A stretch of DNA of 64,000 nucleotides. Source: JBJXGV01 sp046160485 (lineage in GTDB: Bacteria > Orphanbacterota > Orphanbacteria > JBJXGV01). The stretch lies in NCBI GenBank assembly GCA_046160485.1, contig JBJXGV010000002.1, positions 62,001-126,000 on the forward strand, in the 5' to 3' direction. The first letter of the stretch is position 1. Each line of letters starts with the position of its first letter. Of the stretch, positions 48,998-58,475 are shown one piece after another. The notes below the pieces were generated by a model that made no database searches, had not been told where the DNA came from, and saw only the letters and a program-made list of their open reading frames with translations. Both the position numbers and the translations under genes were made by a program.

Positions 48998-50356
48998 CTA
49001 CGTCATCGAGCGGGGATCGAGAAGGCGGTCGATCTCGTCGGGCGGCAAAACGCCCTTCGCCTTCGCGACCTCGCGTACGGTGCTGCCGGCGCGCTGCGCT
49101 TCCTTCGCGATATCGGCCGCGACGTCGTAACCGATCTTCGGCGCGAGCGCGGTGACGAGCATTCCGCTTCGCTCGACGAGTTCCGTGCACCGGTCGCGAT
49201 CGACCTCGAGCGTCTCGATGGCGCGCTCGGCAACCGTCGACGACGCGCGCCCAACGAGAATCATCGAATAGATGACATTGTCCGCGACGAGCGGGAAAAA
49301 CGTGTTGAGGTCGAGAATGCCCGACGCGCCCGCGAACGCGATCGCCGCGTCGTTGCCGATGACTTGCGCGGTCACCTGAATCGCGACCTCGGCCATGACG
49401 GGGTTGACCTTGCCGGGCATCATCGACGAGCCCGGCTGCAGCGCGCGGAAGCGGATCTCGTGCGGGCCGCCCGCGGGCCCGGCCGCAAGCCAGCGCAGAT
49501 CGCCGGCGATCTTGCCGAGCGAGATCGCGACGCCGCGCACGGACGCGCTTGCGGTGACGAGCGCGTCGATGCCGCCTTGCGAGGCGAAATGATTCGGCGC
49601 CTCGCGAAACGTGTGGCCCGAGAGCTTCGAGAGTTCGGAAAGCGACGCCTCGATGAACGCGCGCGGCGCGCCGTAGCCGGTGCCGACCGCCGTACCGCCG
49701 AGCGCAACCGCCGCGAGGCCTTCGTCCGCCTCGCGCACGCGCGCTAGCCCCATCTCGATCATCGCGGCGTGCCCGCCGAGAAGCTGCCCGATCCGCCGCG
49801 GCATCGCGTCCATCGTGTGCGTCCGCCCGAGCGCAACCACGTCGTCGAAGCGCTTCGCCGCGGCACCGAGCGCGGTCGACAGACGCGCAACGCCCGGCTC
49901 GAGCACCTCCGAGATCGTGTCGCGCGCCGCTACGTGAATCGCGGTCGGAATCACGTCGTTCGACGATTGCCCCATGTTGACGTGATCGTTCGGGTGGACC
50001 TTCATCTCGGGCGTCGACGCCAGGCGCGCGAGCACCTCGTTCATGTTCATGTTCGTCGACGTGCCCGATCCAGTTTGAAACACGTCGATCGGAAACTGGT
50101 CCGCGTATTCGCCCGCGGCGACCTCGAGCGCCTTCGTTCGGATCGCGGCCGCACGCTCCGCGTCGAGCCGGCCGATCGCGCGGTTCGCCGCCGCGCACGA
50201 TGCCTTGATTCTCGCGAGGGCGCGAATCACCTGCGGCGACATCCGCCGTCCCGAAATCGGAAAGTTCTCCACCGCGCGCTGCGTTTGCGCGCCGTAGAGC
50301 GCACCCTCGGGCACGCGCATCTCGCCCATCGAATCTTTTTCGATTCTCTCTGCCAT
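48998..50356 (-). CDS. fumC: Class II fumarate hydratase
   Basis: 452 residues, normal length for FumC, which interconverts fumarate and malate in the TCA cycle. Visible signatures: GSGTSTNMNMNEVLA (about 96-110), HPNDHVNMGQSSNDVIPTA, GRTHTMDAMPRRIGQ with the catalytic His, GGTAVGTG, and the mobile SS-loop GSSMMPGKVNPVMAE. Class II enzymes are cofactor-free and stable to oxygen. The ATG at 50356 is chosen because it opens on MAERIEKDSMGEMRVPE; the frame upstream is not conserved. It follows a 117-residue unknown gene by 32 bases. Confidence 0.96.
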   Translation of the reverse strand: MAERIEKDSMGEMRVPEGALYGAQTQRAVENFPISGRRMSPQVIRALARIKASCAAANRAIGRLDAERAAAIRTKALEVAAGEYADQFPIDVFQTGSGTSTNMNMNEVLARLASTPEMKVHPNDHVNMGQSSNDVIPTAIHVAARDTISEVLEPGVARLSTALGAAAKRFDDVVALGRTHTMDAMPRRIGQLLGGHAAMIEMGLARVREADEGLAAVALGGTAVGTGYGAPRAFIEASLSELSKLSGHTFREAPNHFASQGGIDALVTASASVRGVAISLGKIAGDLRWLAAGPAGGPHEIRFRALQPGSSMMPGKVNPVMAEVAIQVTAQVIGNDAAIAFAGASGILDLNTFFPLVADNVIYSMILVGRASSTVAERAIETLEVDRDRCTELVERSGMLVTALAPKIGYDVAADIAKEAQRAGSTVREVAKAKGVLPPDEIDRLLDPRSMT

Positions 50357-50388
50357 CGTCGTCTTCCTCTTCTGCGGAATTTCGGGAG

Positions 50389-50742
50389 CTAGGCCTTCGC
50401 TTTTGGAACGGCCCAGCCGGGTTCGATCTCCGACGCGACGCCGGTGCGCTCGGTGATTTCTTTCTTGAACCAATCGATGACGGCCTGCTCGTCGGCGTTC
50501 GCGCCGAACACCTCGCCGCCGGCGGGCTTCACGAAAACGACCGGCGTTCGGTGATCTCCGTTGTGGGCCACGCGCACGCCCTCGAGCGCGCGTCCGACGC
50601 TCTCGAATTTCGTGCGAATTTCGGGAACGAACGGCGCAAGCTCCGTCTCGATCATTTTTCCGATCGGGTTGAGACGCTGCAGCGCGTAGACGAGGTCTTC
50701 CTTGAGCTTCGGAAGCTCGGCGACTATCTCTTCTTTGCTCAT
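50389..50742 (-). CDS. Hypothetical protein upstream of fumC
   Basis: 117 residues, soluble, not recognised. A helical N-terminus (SKEEIVAELPKLKEDLVYALQRL) leads into a mixed alpha/beta part with HRTPVVFVKPAGGEVFGANAD and VIDWFKKEITERTG. Good RBS (AAGGAGCCC) before the ATG. Probably cotranscribed with fumC. Confidence 0.6.
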   Translation of the reverse strand: MSKEEIVAELPKLKEDLVYALQRLNPIGKMIETELAPFVPEIRTKFESVGRALEGVRVAHNGDHRTPVVFVKPAGGEVFGANADEQAVIDWFKKEITERTGVASEIEPGWAVPKAKA

Positions 50743-50831
50743 GTCGGGGCTCCTTGTGCGATGGCGTCCGGCGGCGGCAGGGAAGCGCGCCGCGCCGCCG
50801 CGCGCCGGCGACGGCGGCTAATATAACCGAG

Positions 50832-53753
50832 TTACGTTGCGGGCGCGAGCAACTCGAGCAGCTCGTCGCGCGAGAGTGCCTTCAGCGTCGACGACTCGTC
50901 TGCTTCGACGACCGCGTCCATGAGCGCGCCCTTCTCGCGAATCATCTTGTCGATCCGTTCCTCGATCGTGCCGAGCGTCACGAGCTTCCACACCTGCACT
51001 CCGCGCGATTGTCCGATGCGGTGAACGCGGTCCGTCGCCTGATTTTCGCGCGCCGCGTTCCACCAGCGATCGTAGTGCACGACGACGGACGCCGCCGTGA
51101 GATCGATGCCGAGCCCGCCGGCGAGAAGGCTGCCGACGAAGACGCGGCATTGCGGATCGTTCTGGAACTTGTGGAGCTGTCCTTTGCGGTCGACCGTGCT
51201 GCCGCGCAGCTTCGCGAACCCGATCTGCTTTTCGTTGAGGTGCGCCTCGATCAAGTCGAGCATCTCGAGATACTGGCTGAAGACGACGACCTTCTCGTCG
51301 GCTTCGATGATCTCCTCGATCAATTCCTTGAACGCTTCGAATTTTCCCGAGACCATTTCGGACTTCTTGCCGCCGCGCGCGACGAGTGCCGGGTGGTCGC
51401 AGAGCCGCTTAAGCAGCGTGAGCACCGCGAAGATGTGGATGTAGTCGACCGGCTCGCTGCCGGAACGGAGCCGGTCGATGAGCGGCGCGGCGCGGCGCGC
51501 GAGAATCTCGCGGTAGATCGCCGCTTGCTGCGGCGAGAGCCGGCACGTGCGGTAGTCCTCGACCTTCTTCGGCAGCTCGGTCAGCACGTCGCGCTTGAGG
51601 CGGCGCAGCTTGAATGGGCGGATCGCGCGCTTGAGCGCATCGACGCGCTCCGCGTCGCCGAGCTGAATCGGTTTGGCGAAGCGGCGCTCGAAATCGCGCT
51701 CCGTTCCGAGGTAGCCCGGGATCAAGAACTCCATGATCGACCAGAGTTCGATGGCGCGATTCTCGATCGGCGTTCCCGTGATCGCGAGGCGGTGTCGCGC
51801 GCGTAGATTGCGCGCGAACCGCGACGTGACCGTCTCGGGGTTCTTAATCTTCTGCGCCTCGTCGAGCACGACGTACTCCCAGTCGATTCCCGTGAGCATC
51901 GCGGCAGAGCGCGCAACGATTCCGTACGTCGTGACGACGAGTTTGTGGCGCGCGATTTCGGCGGCGTCTTTCTCGCGTGCGAGGCCGTGGAAGATCATCG
52001 GCGCAAGCGACGGCGCGTACGCGGTCACCTTGGCCTCCCAGTGATCGAGCACCGAGCGCGGGCAGATCACGAGCGACGGTCGCGACGGCGCGGGGTTCGC
52101 GGCGTAGACGCCGAGGAGGAGCGCCATCACCTCGTGTGTTTTTCCGAGCCCCATCTCGTCGGCGAGAATGCCGCCGAACTCCGACTCGCGGAGCCACCAG
52201 AGCCACTCGTACCCGATTGCCTGGTAGTGGCGCAGCGAGCCGTGCATCCCGAGCGATTCGAGCGGCGGCGGCGGCGTCAGCGGCTTCATCGACGCGACGC
52301 GATCGATGACAGCGCGCGCGTCGTCGTCCGCGTCGAACTCGATCTCGCGCCCGCCCCAGCTCGCCTGCGCTCGCAACAGGCCGGTCCGCGCGACGCGCAC
52401 GCCGCTCTCGCCGGCTTCAAGACGTACCGGCGCGACCTCGTCGAGCATCGCGGCGCGATCGACGGGAATCCAATCGTTGCCGCGGCGCAGCCAACCGCTC
52501 TCGCCGGCGTCGATCACATCCTTGAGCGACACGCGGTACTTGCCGGAGCGATAGACGGGATCGAGCCAGAACCACGCCTCGGCGCCGCTCTGGCTTTCGC
52601 CCGCATTCGCGAAGGCGCTCGCCCCGTCGGGTGCGGCGCCCGAATCGCGCGCAGGCCGCTGCGTTCGCGCGTGCACTTCCGCAAGCGAGGCGTTCTTCAG
52701 CACGCGGCTCGCGCGCACGATCGGCGAGACGCGCACGCTGCGATTGGCCCGCAGCGCCGGCAGAGTGTTCGTCAGGAAGCCCGGAATCTTCGCGCCGCTC
52801 ACGCGCGATGGCAGCGTTCCCGCGAGGACCTTGTCGACCGGCGAATCGAGATCGCGCGACACTGGGAAGTAGCCGAGGCCATCGATAACCCACGTGCGGT
52901 TTTCCTCGTCGACGACGATGTCGCGGCTGTCGATCGCGCGCGCCGGTGTCTTCGCGGCGGGGAAGTGGACGTGGGGCGAAAGCAAGAGATCGCCGGTCGC
53001 ATCGTAGTGAACGTGGAGTGAGAGCCGCGCGGAGGTTCGCCGCAGTTTGACCGCTTGCGCCGGCGCGCTCCACGAAACGTTCGCGCGCGCGTGCAAGAGG
53101 TCGAGAAGCGTCGGGACGAGCCGCGCCTCGAGCCGGTACTGCGCGGTCGGCGGCGGCCCGTCGCCCTCGCGCACGCCGTCACGCGCCCAGCCGCTGACGA
53201 CGAGCCCAGGTCCGCCATCGTCGAGTTCGACGCGCCACGTCCATCGTTCGACGTGACTCTTGATGCCGTCGGCGAGTTCCCATGGCTCCAGCGGCGAGAA
53301 GCTGTGCGCGCGGTCGTCGCGCGAGTGGTCGAGCGGGTTCACCGAAATCGCGCGGCGGATTTGCAGCCCGCCTGCGGCATCGGTGCGGCGCGCTTGCGAC
53401 GGCCCCACTCGGCGCACGCCGTCGCGCTGGTCGATCCAAACCAGAAGCGTCGCGACCACGTGTTTGCAGATCGCCGCGGTCCGTTTGAAGTACGGACAGT
53501 CGCACGCGCCGTCGACGTTGCCGCCGCGCTGGTCGAACACCCGCACGCGATACGGGCGCCGCCGCGTCGCCGACGCGACGAGCGCGCGCAGCCCTTGCTT
53601 CGTGAACATGATTTCGCGCACGGATCCATCGAGCGCGTACTCGCGCCCGCGTGTGTAGACGATGGGCGAGGCGTCGATGCGGACATCGTTCGGCCGGATC
53701 GTGTCCAAGGAGGGCATCCGCGTGAGGATGAACGATCGCTCCGGCGGATTCAA
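50832..53753 (-). CDS. SWIM-domain SNF2-family helicase
   Basis: 973 residues. An N-terminal SWIM zinc finger is visible at 84-98 (CDCPYFKRTAAICKH, pattern CxCx9CxH). The C-terminal half is a full SNF2 motor: motif I DEMGLGKTHEVMALL, II DEAQKIKN, III ITGTPIENRAIELWS, and the second RecA lobe with VVFSQYLEMLDLI, GGLGIDLTAASVVVHYDRWWN and QATDRVHRIGQ. SWIM-SNF2 proteins move on double-stranded DNA and are usually linked to repair or nucleoid remodelling in bacteria. ATG 53753 gives the longest form; an internal ATG at codon 13 is possible. No partner gene is adjacent. Confidence 0.93.
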   Translation of the reverse strand: MNPPERSFILTRMPSLDTIRPNDVRIDASPIVYTRGREYALDGSVREIMFTKQGLRALVASATRRRPYRVRVFDQRGGNVDGACDCPYFKRTAAICKHVVATLLVWIDQRDGVRRVGPSQARRTDAAGGLQIRRAISVNPLDHSRDDRAHSFSPLEPWELADGIKSHVERWTWRVELDDGGPGLVVSGWARDGVREGDGPPPTAQYRLEARLVPTLLDLLHARANVSWSAPAQAVKLRRTSARLSLHVHYDATGDLLLSPHVHFPAAKTPARAIDSRDIVVDEENRTWVIDGLGYFPVSRDLDSPVDKVLAGTLPSRVSGAKIPGFLTNTLPALRANRSVRVSPIVRASRVLKNASLAEVHARTQRPARDSGAAPDGASAFANAGESQSGAEAWFWLDPVYRSGKYRVSLKDVIDAGESGWLRRGNDWIPVDRAAMLDEVAPVRLEAGESGVRVARTGLLRAQASWGGREIEFDADDDARAVIDRVASMKPLTPPPPLESLGMHGSLRHYQAIGYEWLWWLRESEFGGILADEMGLGKTHEVMALLLGVYAANPAPSRPSLVICPRSVLDHWEAKVTAYAPSLAPMIFHGLAREKDAAEIARHKLVVTTYGIVARSAAMLTGIDWEYVVLDEAQKIKNPETVTSRFARNLRARHRLAITGTPIENRAIELWSIMEFLIPGYLGTERDFERRFAKPIQLGDAERVDALKRAIRPFKLRRLKRDVLTELPKKVEDYRTCRLSPQQAAIYREILARRAAPLIDRLRSGSEPVDYIHIFAVLTLLKRLCDHPALVARGGKKSEMVSGKFEAFKELIEEIIEADEKVVVFSQYLEMLDLIEAHLNEKQIGFAKLRGSTVDRKGQLHKFQNDPQCRVFVGSLLAGGLGIDLTAASVVVHYDRWWNAARENQATDRVHRIGQSRGVQVWKLVTLGTIEERIDKMIREKGALMDAVVEADESSTLKALSRDELLELLAPAT

Positions 53754-53830
53754 GGGGCCGTAATGACGCGTTCAAGGAGTTCGGGCGGAGTGCCGAAAAT
53801 GAGGGGGATTACCTAGGGGGGAGATTCGGC

Positions 53831-54883
53831 ATGGACCATGACGCCCGAGAGAAGAGACGCCCGTCCACAACCGAGGACCTGATCGCACTCGGGGAGGCGA
53901 GCCTGTTGTTCTACGGCTTGCACGAATGGAGCTCGAAGACCGCGAAAGCACTCGAACCGAGCGAGGTTCTTCAAGAATCGGCAAGTTTTATCGAAAACAA
54001 CCTCGCCGCCACGGATGTGTTGTTCACGTTCATTGGGCCCGACACGCAGCTGTTGCAGCGGGCGGCGGAGCGAATCGCGCGTCACGCGGATCGCGATCCC
54101 GCGCTCGCGACCCGGCGCGGACGGGGCGCGTGGCACCGCCTCGGCGATCGCACCTATTTCGAGCTGAGCGGGCGTGCGCGTCCGATCGGCTTCTTCTCGC
54201 TCGTGGACGCCACGGAGGACGAGCAGACGCAGCGTCACACGCATCTCTTGCTGGAGATCCTCGCCACACAGCTTGGCGTGCTCTGCGAGAACTCGGTGCT
54301 CAATCACCAGATGCGCGAGCTGTCGCGGCGCGATCCGCTCACGGGACTCATGAACCGGCGCGCGCTCGAAGAGTCGATGCACACGCTCATCCGGCAGCAG
54401 ACCGCGTCGACGCTCTACATGCTCGACATCGATCGCTTCAAGAGCATCAACGATACGTTCGGCCACGCCACGGGAGACGAGGTTCTCAAGGTTGTCGGTC
54501 ACACGCTCGCGAGCGGCGTGCGCGCCTGCGATATCGCGGCGCGTTACGGCGGCGAAGAGTTGACGGTGATTCTGCGCGACGTCGACATGGCGGAGATTCG
54601 TGCGGCGGGCGAGAGTTTGCGCAAGCGGATCGAGCAGATCGACTGGCAGGAGCTTGGTCTCGATCGGCCCGTGACGGTGAGTGTCGGCGCCGCGGCGCGG
54701 ATTTCCGGCGACTCCGAGTCGCAGAGCTGGATCCGTCGCGCCGACGAGGCGCTCTACCTCGCGAAGGAAGCCGGCCGCAACCGCGTCGTCGTGTGGTCGC
54801 CCACGAGCACCGGGATCTCGCACACCGAGTGGGTCACGAGCCCCGAGCGCGAGCATGCGCTCCCGCGCACACAGTCTCGCTAG
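53831..54883 (+). CDS. Diguanylate cyclase with N-terminal GAF-like domain
   Basis: 350 residues, cytoplasmic. The first 165 residues look like a GAF-type sensor. The GGDEF domain (about 170-335) has DPLTGLMNRRAL, DIDRFKSINDTFGHATGDEVL and the active-site variant RYGGEELTVI, which is catalytically competent. An RxxD inhibitory site (RACD) sits five residues before GGEEL, so product inhibition by cyclic di-GMP is expected. No EAL domain. Divergent from the helicase gene. Confidence 0.9.
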   Translation: MDHDAREKRRPSTTEDLIALGEASLLFYGLHEWSSKTAKALEPSEVLQESASFIENNLAATDVLFTFIGPDTQLLQRAAERIARHADRDPALATRRGRGAWHRLGDRTYFELSGRARPIGFFSLVDATEDEQTQRHTHLLLEILATQLGVLCENSVLNHQMRELSRRDPLTGLMNRRALEESMHTLIRQQTASTLYMLDIDRFKSINDTFGHATGDEVLKVVGHTLASGVRACDIAARYGGEELTVILRDVDMAEIRAAGESLRKRIEQIDWQELGLDRPVTVSVGAAARISGDSESQSWIRRADEALYLAKEAGRNRVVVWSPTSTGISHTEWVTSPEREHALPRTQSR

Positions 54884-54922
54884 ACGCGGCGCGCGCCTGA
54901 CTCGCGCGGGCGGATTCCTCGG

Positions 54923-56377
54923 TCAGACGAAAGGAGCCAACTGCTCCTCGGTTGGTTCCGCTCAGCAGAACCACGGCTCCGTAAGGTACGGAACGGGCGC
55001 GCGAAGCGGTGCGAGCCCAGCGGGAATGGCCGCGTCCGTGCCGACGCGCTCCGTGCCGAGCGGCGCACTCGCCGACAGCGATTCCTCGGCGTCGCCGGCG
55101 AGTGCGCGCTGCGCGATCACGCGGATCGCGTCGAACGTCACGCGGCGCGACTCGCCGGACGCTTCGCCGCGACGGATACGCGCCATCACAGCCGCGTGCA
55201 GCGCATCGACGCGGGGGTCCGAATGCGTCCAGCGCCACGACATCGCGTCGTCGTCGAAGTCGCCGAGGAGCGCGCGCACCTCCGGCAGTTCGAGCAGACG
55301 CGAGCCGGCCGGCACGAGCAGTCGAATGGCGAATTGGATCGGCGCAACGCTGTCGACGAGATCGAGCGCGTCGATGCGGTCGAGGAGCGCGCGAAATCCT
55401 GGCAGCGTCGTCCACGGCATGAACGTCACGAAGGTCGGCGCGAGATGAACACCGGCGGCGCGGCAAAGCGCGACGGCGCGCGCGAAGTCGGCGGCTGTAT
55501 GCCCCTTGTCGAGGAGCGCGAGGATATCGTCGTCGATCGACTCGACCGCTGTCGTCACGATCAGGCAGCCGGTTTCGTGGAGAACCGGTAGTTCGCGCGC
55601 GTGCGCGAGGAGGTGTTCGATCTTGATCGTGACATCGTACGTGAGCTGCGGGAACTGCTCGTGAAGCGCGCGGACCAGCGGCATCGCGTGCCCCGGCGCA
55701 TTCAAGAAGTCGGGATCGCCGAACGTGATGTGTTGTGCCCCGGCCGCAACCTGCGCGCGGATATCGGCGAGCACGGCGTCGCGATCGACGACGCGAAAGT
55801 GACCTGCGTAGACCGGCACGACGGGGCAGTGTCGGCAGAGATGTTTGCAGCCGCGGCTCGCCTCGGTGTAGCCGACCGCCTTCTCGGATCCGTCGGGAAG
55901 GCTCAGGCGCGCGTAGTGGGCGAGTGGCGGGAGGCCGGCGCGCGCGGGCGCGAGGAACTGTTGGCGGTCGACGGAGATCTCGGGGAGCGGCGCGGGCGGG
56001 CGCTCCGCGGCGATGTCGCGCGCGAGCGCCGCGAGCGGCGCCTCGAATTCTCCGCCGAGGATCGTCTGCGCGCCGAGCGAGCGCAGGTAGCCGGCGTTCA
56101 TCGGCGCATAGAGCCCGTAGCACGCGATGTGCGCCGCGGGGTTGAGCGCGCGCACGCGCGGCAGAACGCGCGCCGCGATGCGAGCCGCGGTGTGCATCGG
56201 CACGTAGATCGCGATGAGTTGAGCGGCGCGTACGGCGCCTTCGTCGAGGTGCTCGACGGCGACGTCGTTCATCGCCACGCGCGCACCATCGCGCGCAAGC
56301 CACGCCGCCGGCGACGCGAGCCCGAACGGCTGCCGGCCGAGTTCGTACGTCGAGATCAGCAAAACGTGGAGCGGCAT
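54923..56377 (-). CDS. CUAEP-tail radical SAM selenoprotein with B12-binding-like N-terminal domain
   Basis: 484 residues when TGA at 54964-54962 is read as selenocysteine (Sec472). The N-terminal 130 residues resemble a cobalamin-binding domain (HVLLISTYELGRQPFG, GGEFEAP). The radical SAM core has GCKHLCRHCP (CxxxCxxC, about 181-190) and a GDPDFLNAP strand. Before the TGA the protein reads YLTEPWFC; after it, A-E-P-T-E-E-Q-L-A-P-F-V and a TGA stop. The string C-U-A-E-P is the defining tail of the CUAEP/CCAEP-tail radical SAM family, in which U is selenocysteine or replaced by Cys. A SECIS-like hairpin lies just downstream. The gene would otherwise appear as a 471-residue protein ending in Cys. 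Substrate unknown. Confidence 0.85.
54928..54950 (-). promoter_or_regulatory. SECIS-like hairpin after the in-frame UGA
   Basis: On the minus strand CGA-GGAGC, loop AGTTG, GCTCC-TT-TCG forms an 8-bp stem with a bulged TT, starting 12 bases after the TGA and with its apical loop 20 bases after it, a position and loop (G in the first two bases) expected for bacterial SECIS elements. A competing hairpin at 54933-54959 is also possible. Confidence 0.55.
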
Positions 56378-56579
56378 TCGTCCCCCCGGGACACGGAAGC
56401 ACTCATGGTCGCGGTTGCGTGCGATGCGCGGATGCGCTGGGCGAGCCTATTCCCGCGCGCGCGCCGCGTAAAGCCGGCTTCAGGCGCGGGGATCGGTGTG
56501 ATAGAATTCACGCGGCTTGAACCGCTGCGGAATCCTTCCCATTGTGCAGCGCGGCGCGAGCCGCCCAACGGAGGAGACC

Positions 56580-56873
56580 ATGGCCGACGAGACCAAGCCG
56601 CGGCTTGTGAATTGCGTGAAGCTCAGCAAAGAGCTTCCGGGTGTAGACCGCAAGCCCTTCAAGGACGACCTCGGGCAGCGGATCTACGACAACGTCTCGC
56701 AAGAGGCGTGGAAGATGTGGATGGCGCACATGACGATGCTCGTCAACGAATACCGTCTGAGCCTCACCGATGGCGAGGCGCAGAAGTTTCTCAAGGCCCA
56801 GTGCGAGTCGTTTTTTTTCGGAGAAGGCTCCGCGCTGCCGCCCGACTTTAAGGCCCCTTCCGCGAAGCACTAA
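56580..56873 (+). CDS. yggX: YggX-family iron-trafficking / oxidative damage protection protein
   Basis: 97 residues, usual for the family. Matches include VNCVKLSKELPGVDRKPF, LGQRIYDNVSQEAWKMWMAHM, TMLVNEYRLSLTDGEAQKFL and the C-terminal FFFGEG. The conserved Cys in VNCVKL, thought to protect iron-sulphur clusters, is present. YggX helps guard labile Fe-S clusters and may carry ferrous iron. The ATG follows CGGAGGAGACC. In this window it stands alone, divergent from the radical SAM selenoprotein, whose own Fe-S cluster makes the proximity interesting but not proof of a link. Confidence 0.93.
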   Translation: MADETKPRLVNCVKLSKELPGVDRKPFKDDLGQRIYDNVSQEAWKMWMAHMTMLVNEYRLSLTDGEAQKFLKAQCESFFFGEGSALPPDFKAPSAKH

Positions 56874-56907
56874 CGCGAGGCGTACTCATCAAGCGAGGGA
56901 AGCCGTC

Positions 56908-58389
56908 ATGAAAACGCACGAACGGTTGGATCGAACTCACACTGGCGCACCCGCACGGATTCTTTGCGTCGCCGCCGCGATCGCACTCTTGGCGCTTGCG
57001 ATCGCGGGTTGCGGGAGCGACAACCCCGGCTCGCCTCCGGTCGACGACACGACGCGCCTAGCAGGCGGCGGTCGCGAGGCGAGCGACGATCCTTTCGTCG
57101 GTGGAAGCGACGACTCGGGGCTCGTGCCGCCGGGCGACATGCCCGACTTCGTGGGCGGGCTCATTCCGGTTTTCTATTCGGTGAGGAATTGCGAGGGCGT
57201 CGCGTTCGAGCGGGTCATCACCGATTCGGATACGTGGGTTGCGTGGTGGACCGCCGCGACGGCTTGCGACGATTTCGCGCCCGATCCCGAGGACGATCCG
57301 CCGCCTCCCACGCTTGCGCTCGGCGAATTTCGCGCCGGCGACGACGACTCGCTTCCGGATGATCGCCCGCCGGACGATCCGACGTTTCCCCCCGGCGATC
57401 CCGCTGACACGGGCTGGGTCGAACCCGACACCGGCTGGACCGATCCTGGCTATCCCGGCGATCCGTGGGCCGGCGGTCCGCCGCAAATCGATTTCACGCG
57501 CTACGTCATCGTCGTGATCGGGCTCGATACCGCGCCCGGCTGGGGGCGCTCGCTGCAAGTGACGGAAGCCTCGCTCGTCGCGGGAGTGGCGACGGTGCGC
57601 TACCAGGTCGCGACGCTCGGCGAGGACTGCCGCGACCTTCTCATGGGACCGTTTATCCCCGAATCGATCGAGACTTCACCCGTGATCGCGGTGCTCGTCG
57701 AGAAGCCGTTCGATCTGGCGCCCGTTTTCGCGCGCAGCGACACCGTGTGGAATTGCACGTGGGCTCCCGATCCGAACGAGCCGCTCACGATCTACTACTC
57801 CGACACGGAGTGCGCGCTCGGCGACGACGAGCAGGTCTTCACGGACGCGGCGCGCTGGGAGTCGTGGCTTGCGACCGCGACCGCGTGCGACATCGACCGC
57901 TGGAACGATGATACGAAGCCGCCGCTACCGGATGGCGTCGATGGCGACGACGCGGAGGGTGGCGTCGAGCCGGGCGTGCCGCCCACGCTTTGGATCGGCG
58001 TCGACGTCGATTTCACGACGCACGCCGTGATCGTGCTGCGTTCGGTGACGCAGTCGCGGTGGGGCGGCGGCATCTGGCTCAACGCGATCGACAAGAGCGG
58101 CGCGGGAACGCGCATCGACTACTCGGTGATGCAGCCGAGCGACGATTGCCCGCCGATCGAAGGCGACTTCTCGATGCGTCCGACGGTGGCGATCCGCGTG
58201 CCGCTGCCGCTCGCAAGCCCTGTCACGTTCACCCGCAACGTCGAGACGATCGATTGCCGCTGGGATGGTGTGGAGCCCGTCGACGGCGACGACGCTGACG
58301 GTGGAATCGGAAGCGGCGATGTCAGCGGCGACGATCACTCCGACGACAACGGCGGTCCGCCGCAGAAGCCGAATTACATTCCGGAGTAG
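56908..58389 (+). CDS. Lipoprotein with two PrcB-like domains
   Basis: 493 residues. The N-terminal signal ends with the lipobox AIAGC (about 30-34). Two homologous units follow (about 85-290 and 295-455). Each starts with a strand (VFYSVRNCEGVAFERVITDSD; IYYSDTECALGDDEQVFTDA), has a WVAWWTAATACD/WESWLATATACD block, a strand pair IDFTRYVIVVIGLDT/VDFTTHAVIVLRSV and a final VRYQV/IDYSV strand with PSDDCPP-type Cys. This resembles the PrcB C-terminal (protease stability complex) domain. Both carry long acidic Pro/Asp/Gly-rich insertions. A surface or periplasmic binding role is likely. It lies 34 bases after yggX. Confidence 0.65.
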   Translation: MKTHERLDRTHTGAPARILCVAAAIALLALAIAGCGSDNPGSPPVDDTTRLAGGGREASDDPFVGGSDDSGLVPPGDMPDFVGGLIPVFYSVRNCEGVAFERVITDSDTWVAWWTAATACDDFAPDPEDDPPPPTLALGEFRAGDDDSLPDDRPPDDPTFPPGDPADTGWVEPDTGWTDPGYPGDPWAGGPPQIDFTRYVIVVIGLDTAPGWGRSLQVTEASLVAGVATVRYQVATLGEDCRDLLMGPFIPESIETSPVIAVLVEKPFDLAPVFARSDTVWNCTWAPDPNEPLTIYYSDTECALGDDEQVFTDAARWESWLATATACDIDRWNDDTKPPLPDGVDGDDAEGGVEPGVPPTLWIGVDVDFTTHAVIVLRSVTQSRWGGGIWLNAIDKSGAGTRIDYSVMQPSDDCPPIEGDFSMRPTVAIRVPLPLASPVTFTRNVETIDCRWDGVEPVDGDDADGGIGSGDVSGDDHSDDNGGPPQKPNYIPE

Positions 58390-58416
58390 TTCGAGCGGAT
58401 TCGCTCTCGTGTGACG

Positions 58417-58448
58417 CGCGCGCGCCAGTTCGTCGACTGGCGCGCGCG
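58417..58448. terminator. Hairpin between convergent genes
   Basis: Perfect 12-bp stem CGCGCGCGCCAG/CTGGCGCGCGCG with an 8-base loop, between the lipoprotein and ATP-grasp genes. There is no T-run, so termination is plausible but not assured. Confidence 0.5.
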
Positions 58449-58475
58449 ATTGCGTTCGGGCTCGCCACCGCGTCG

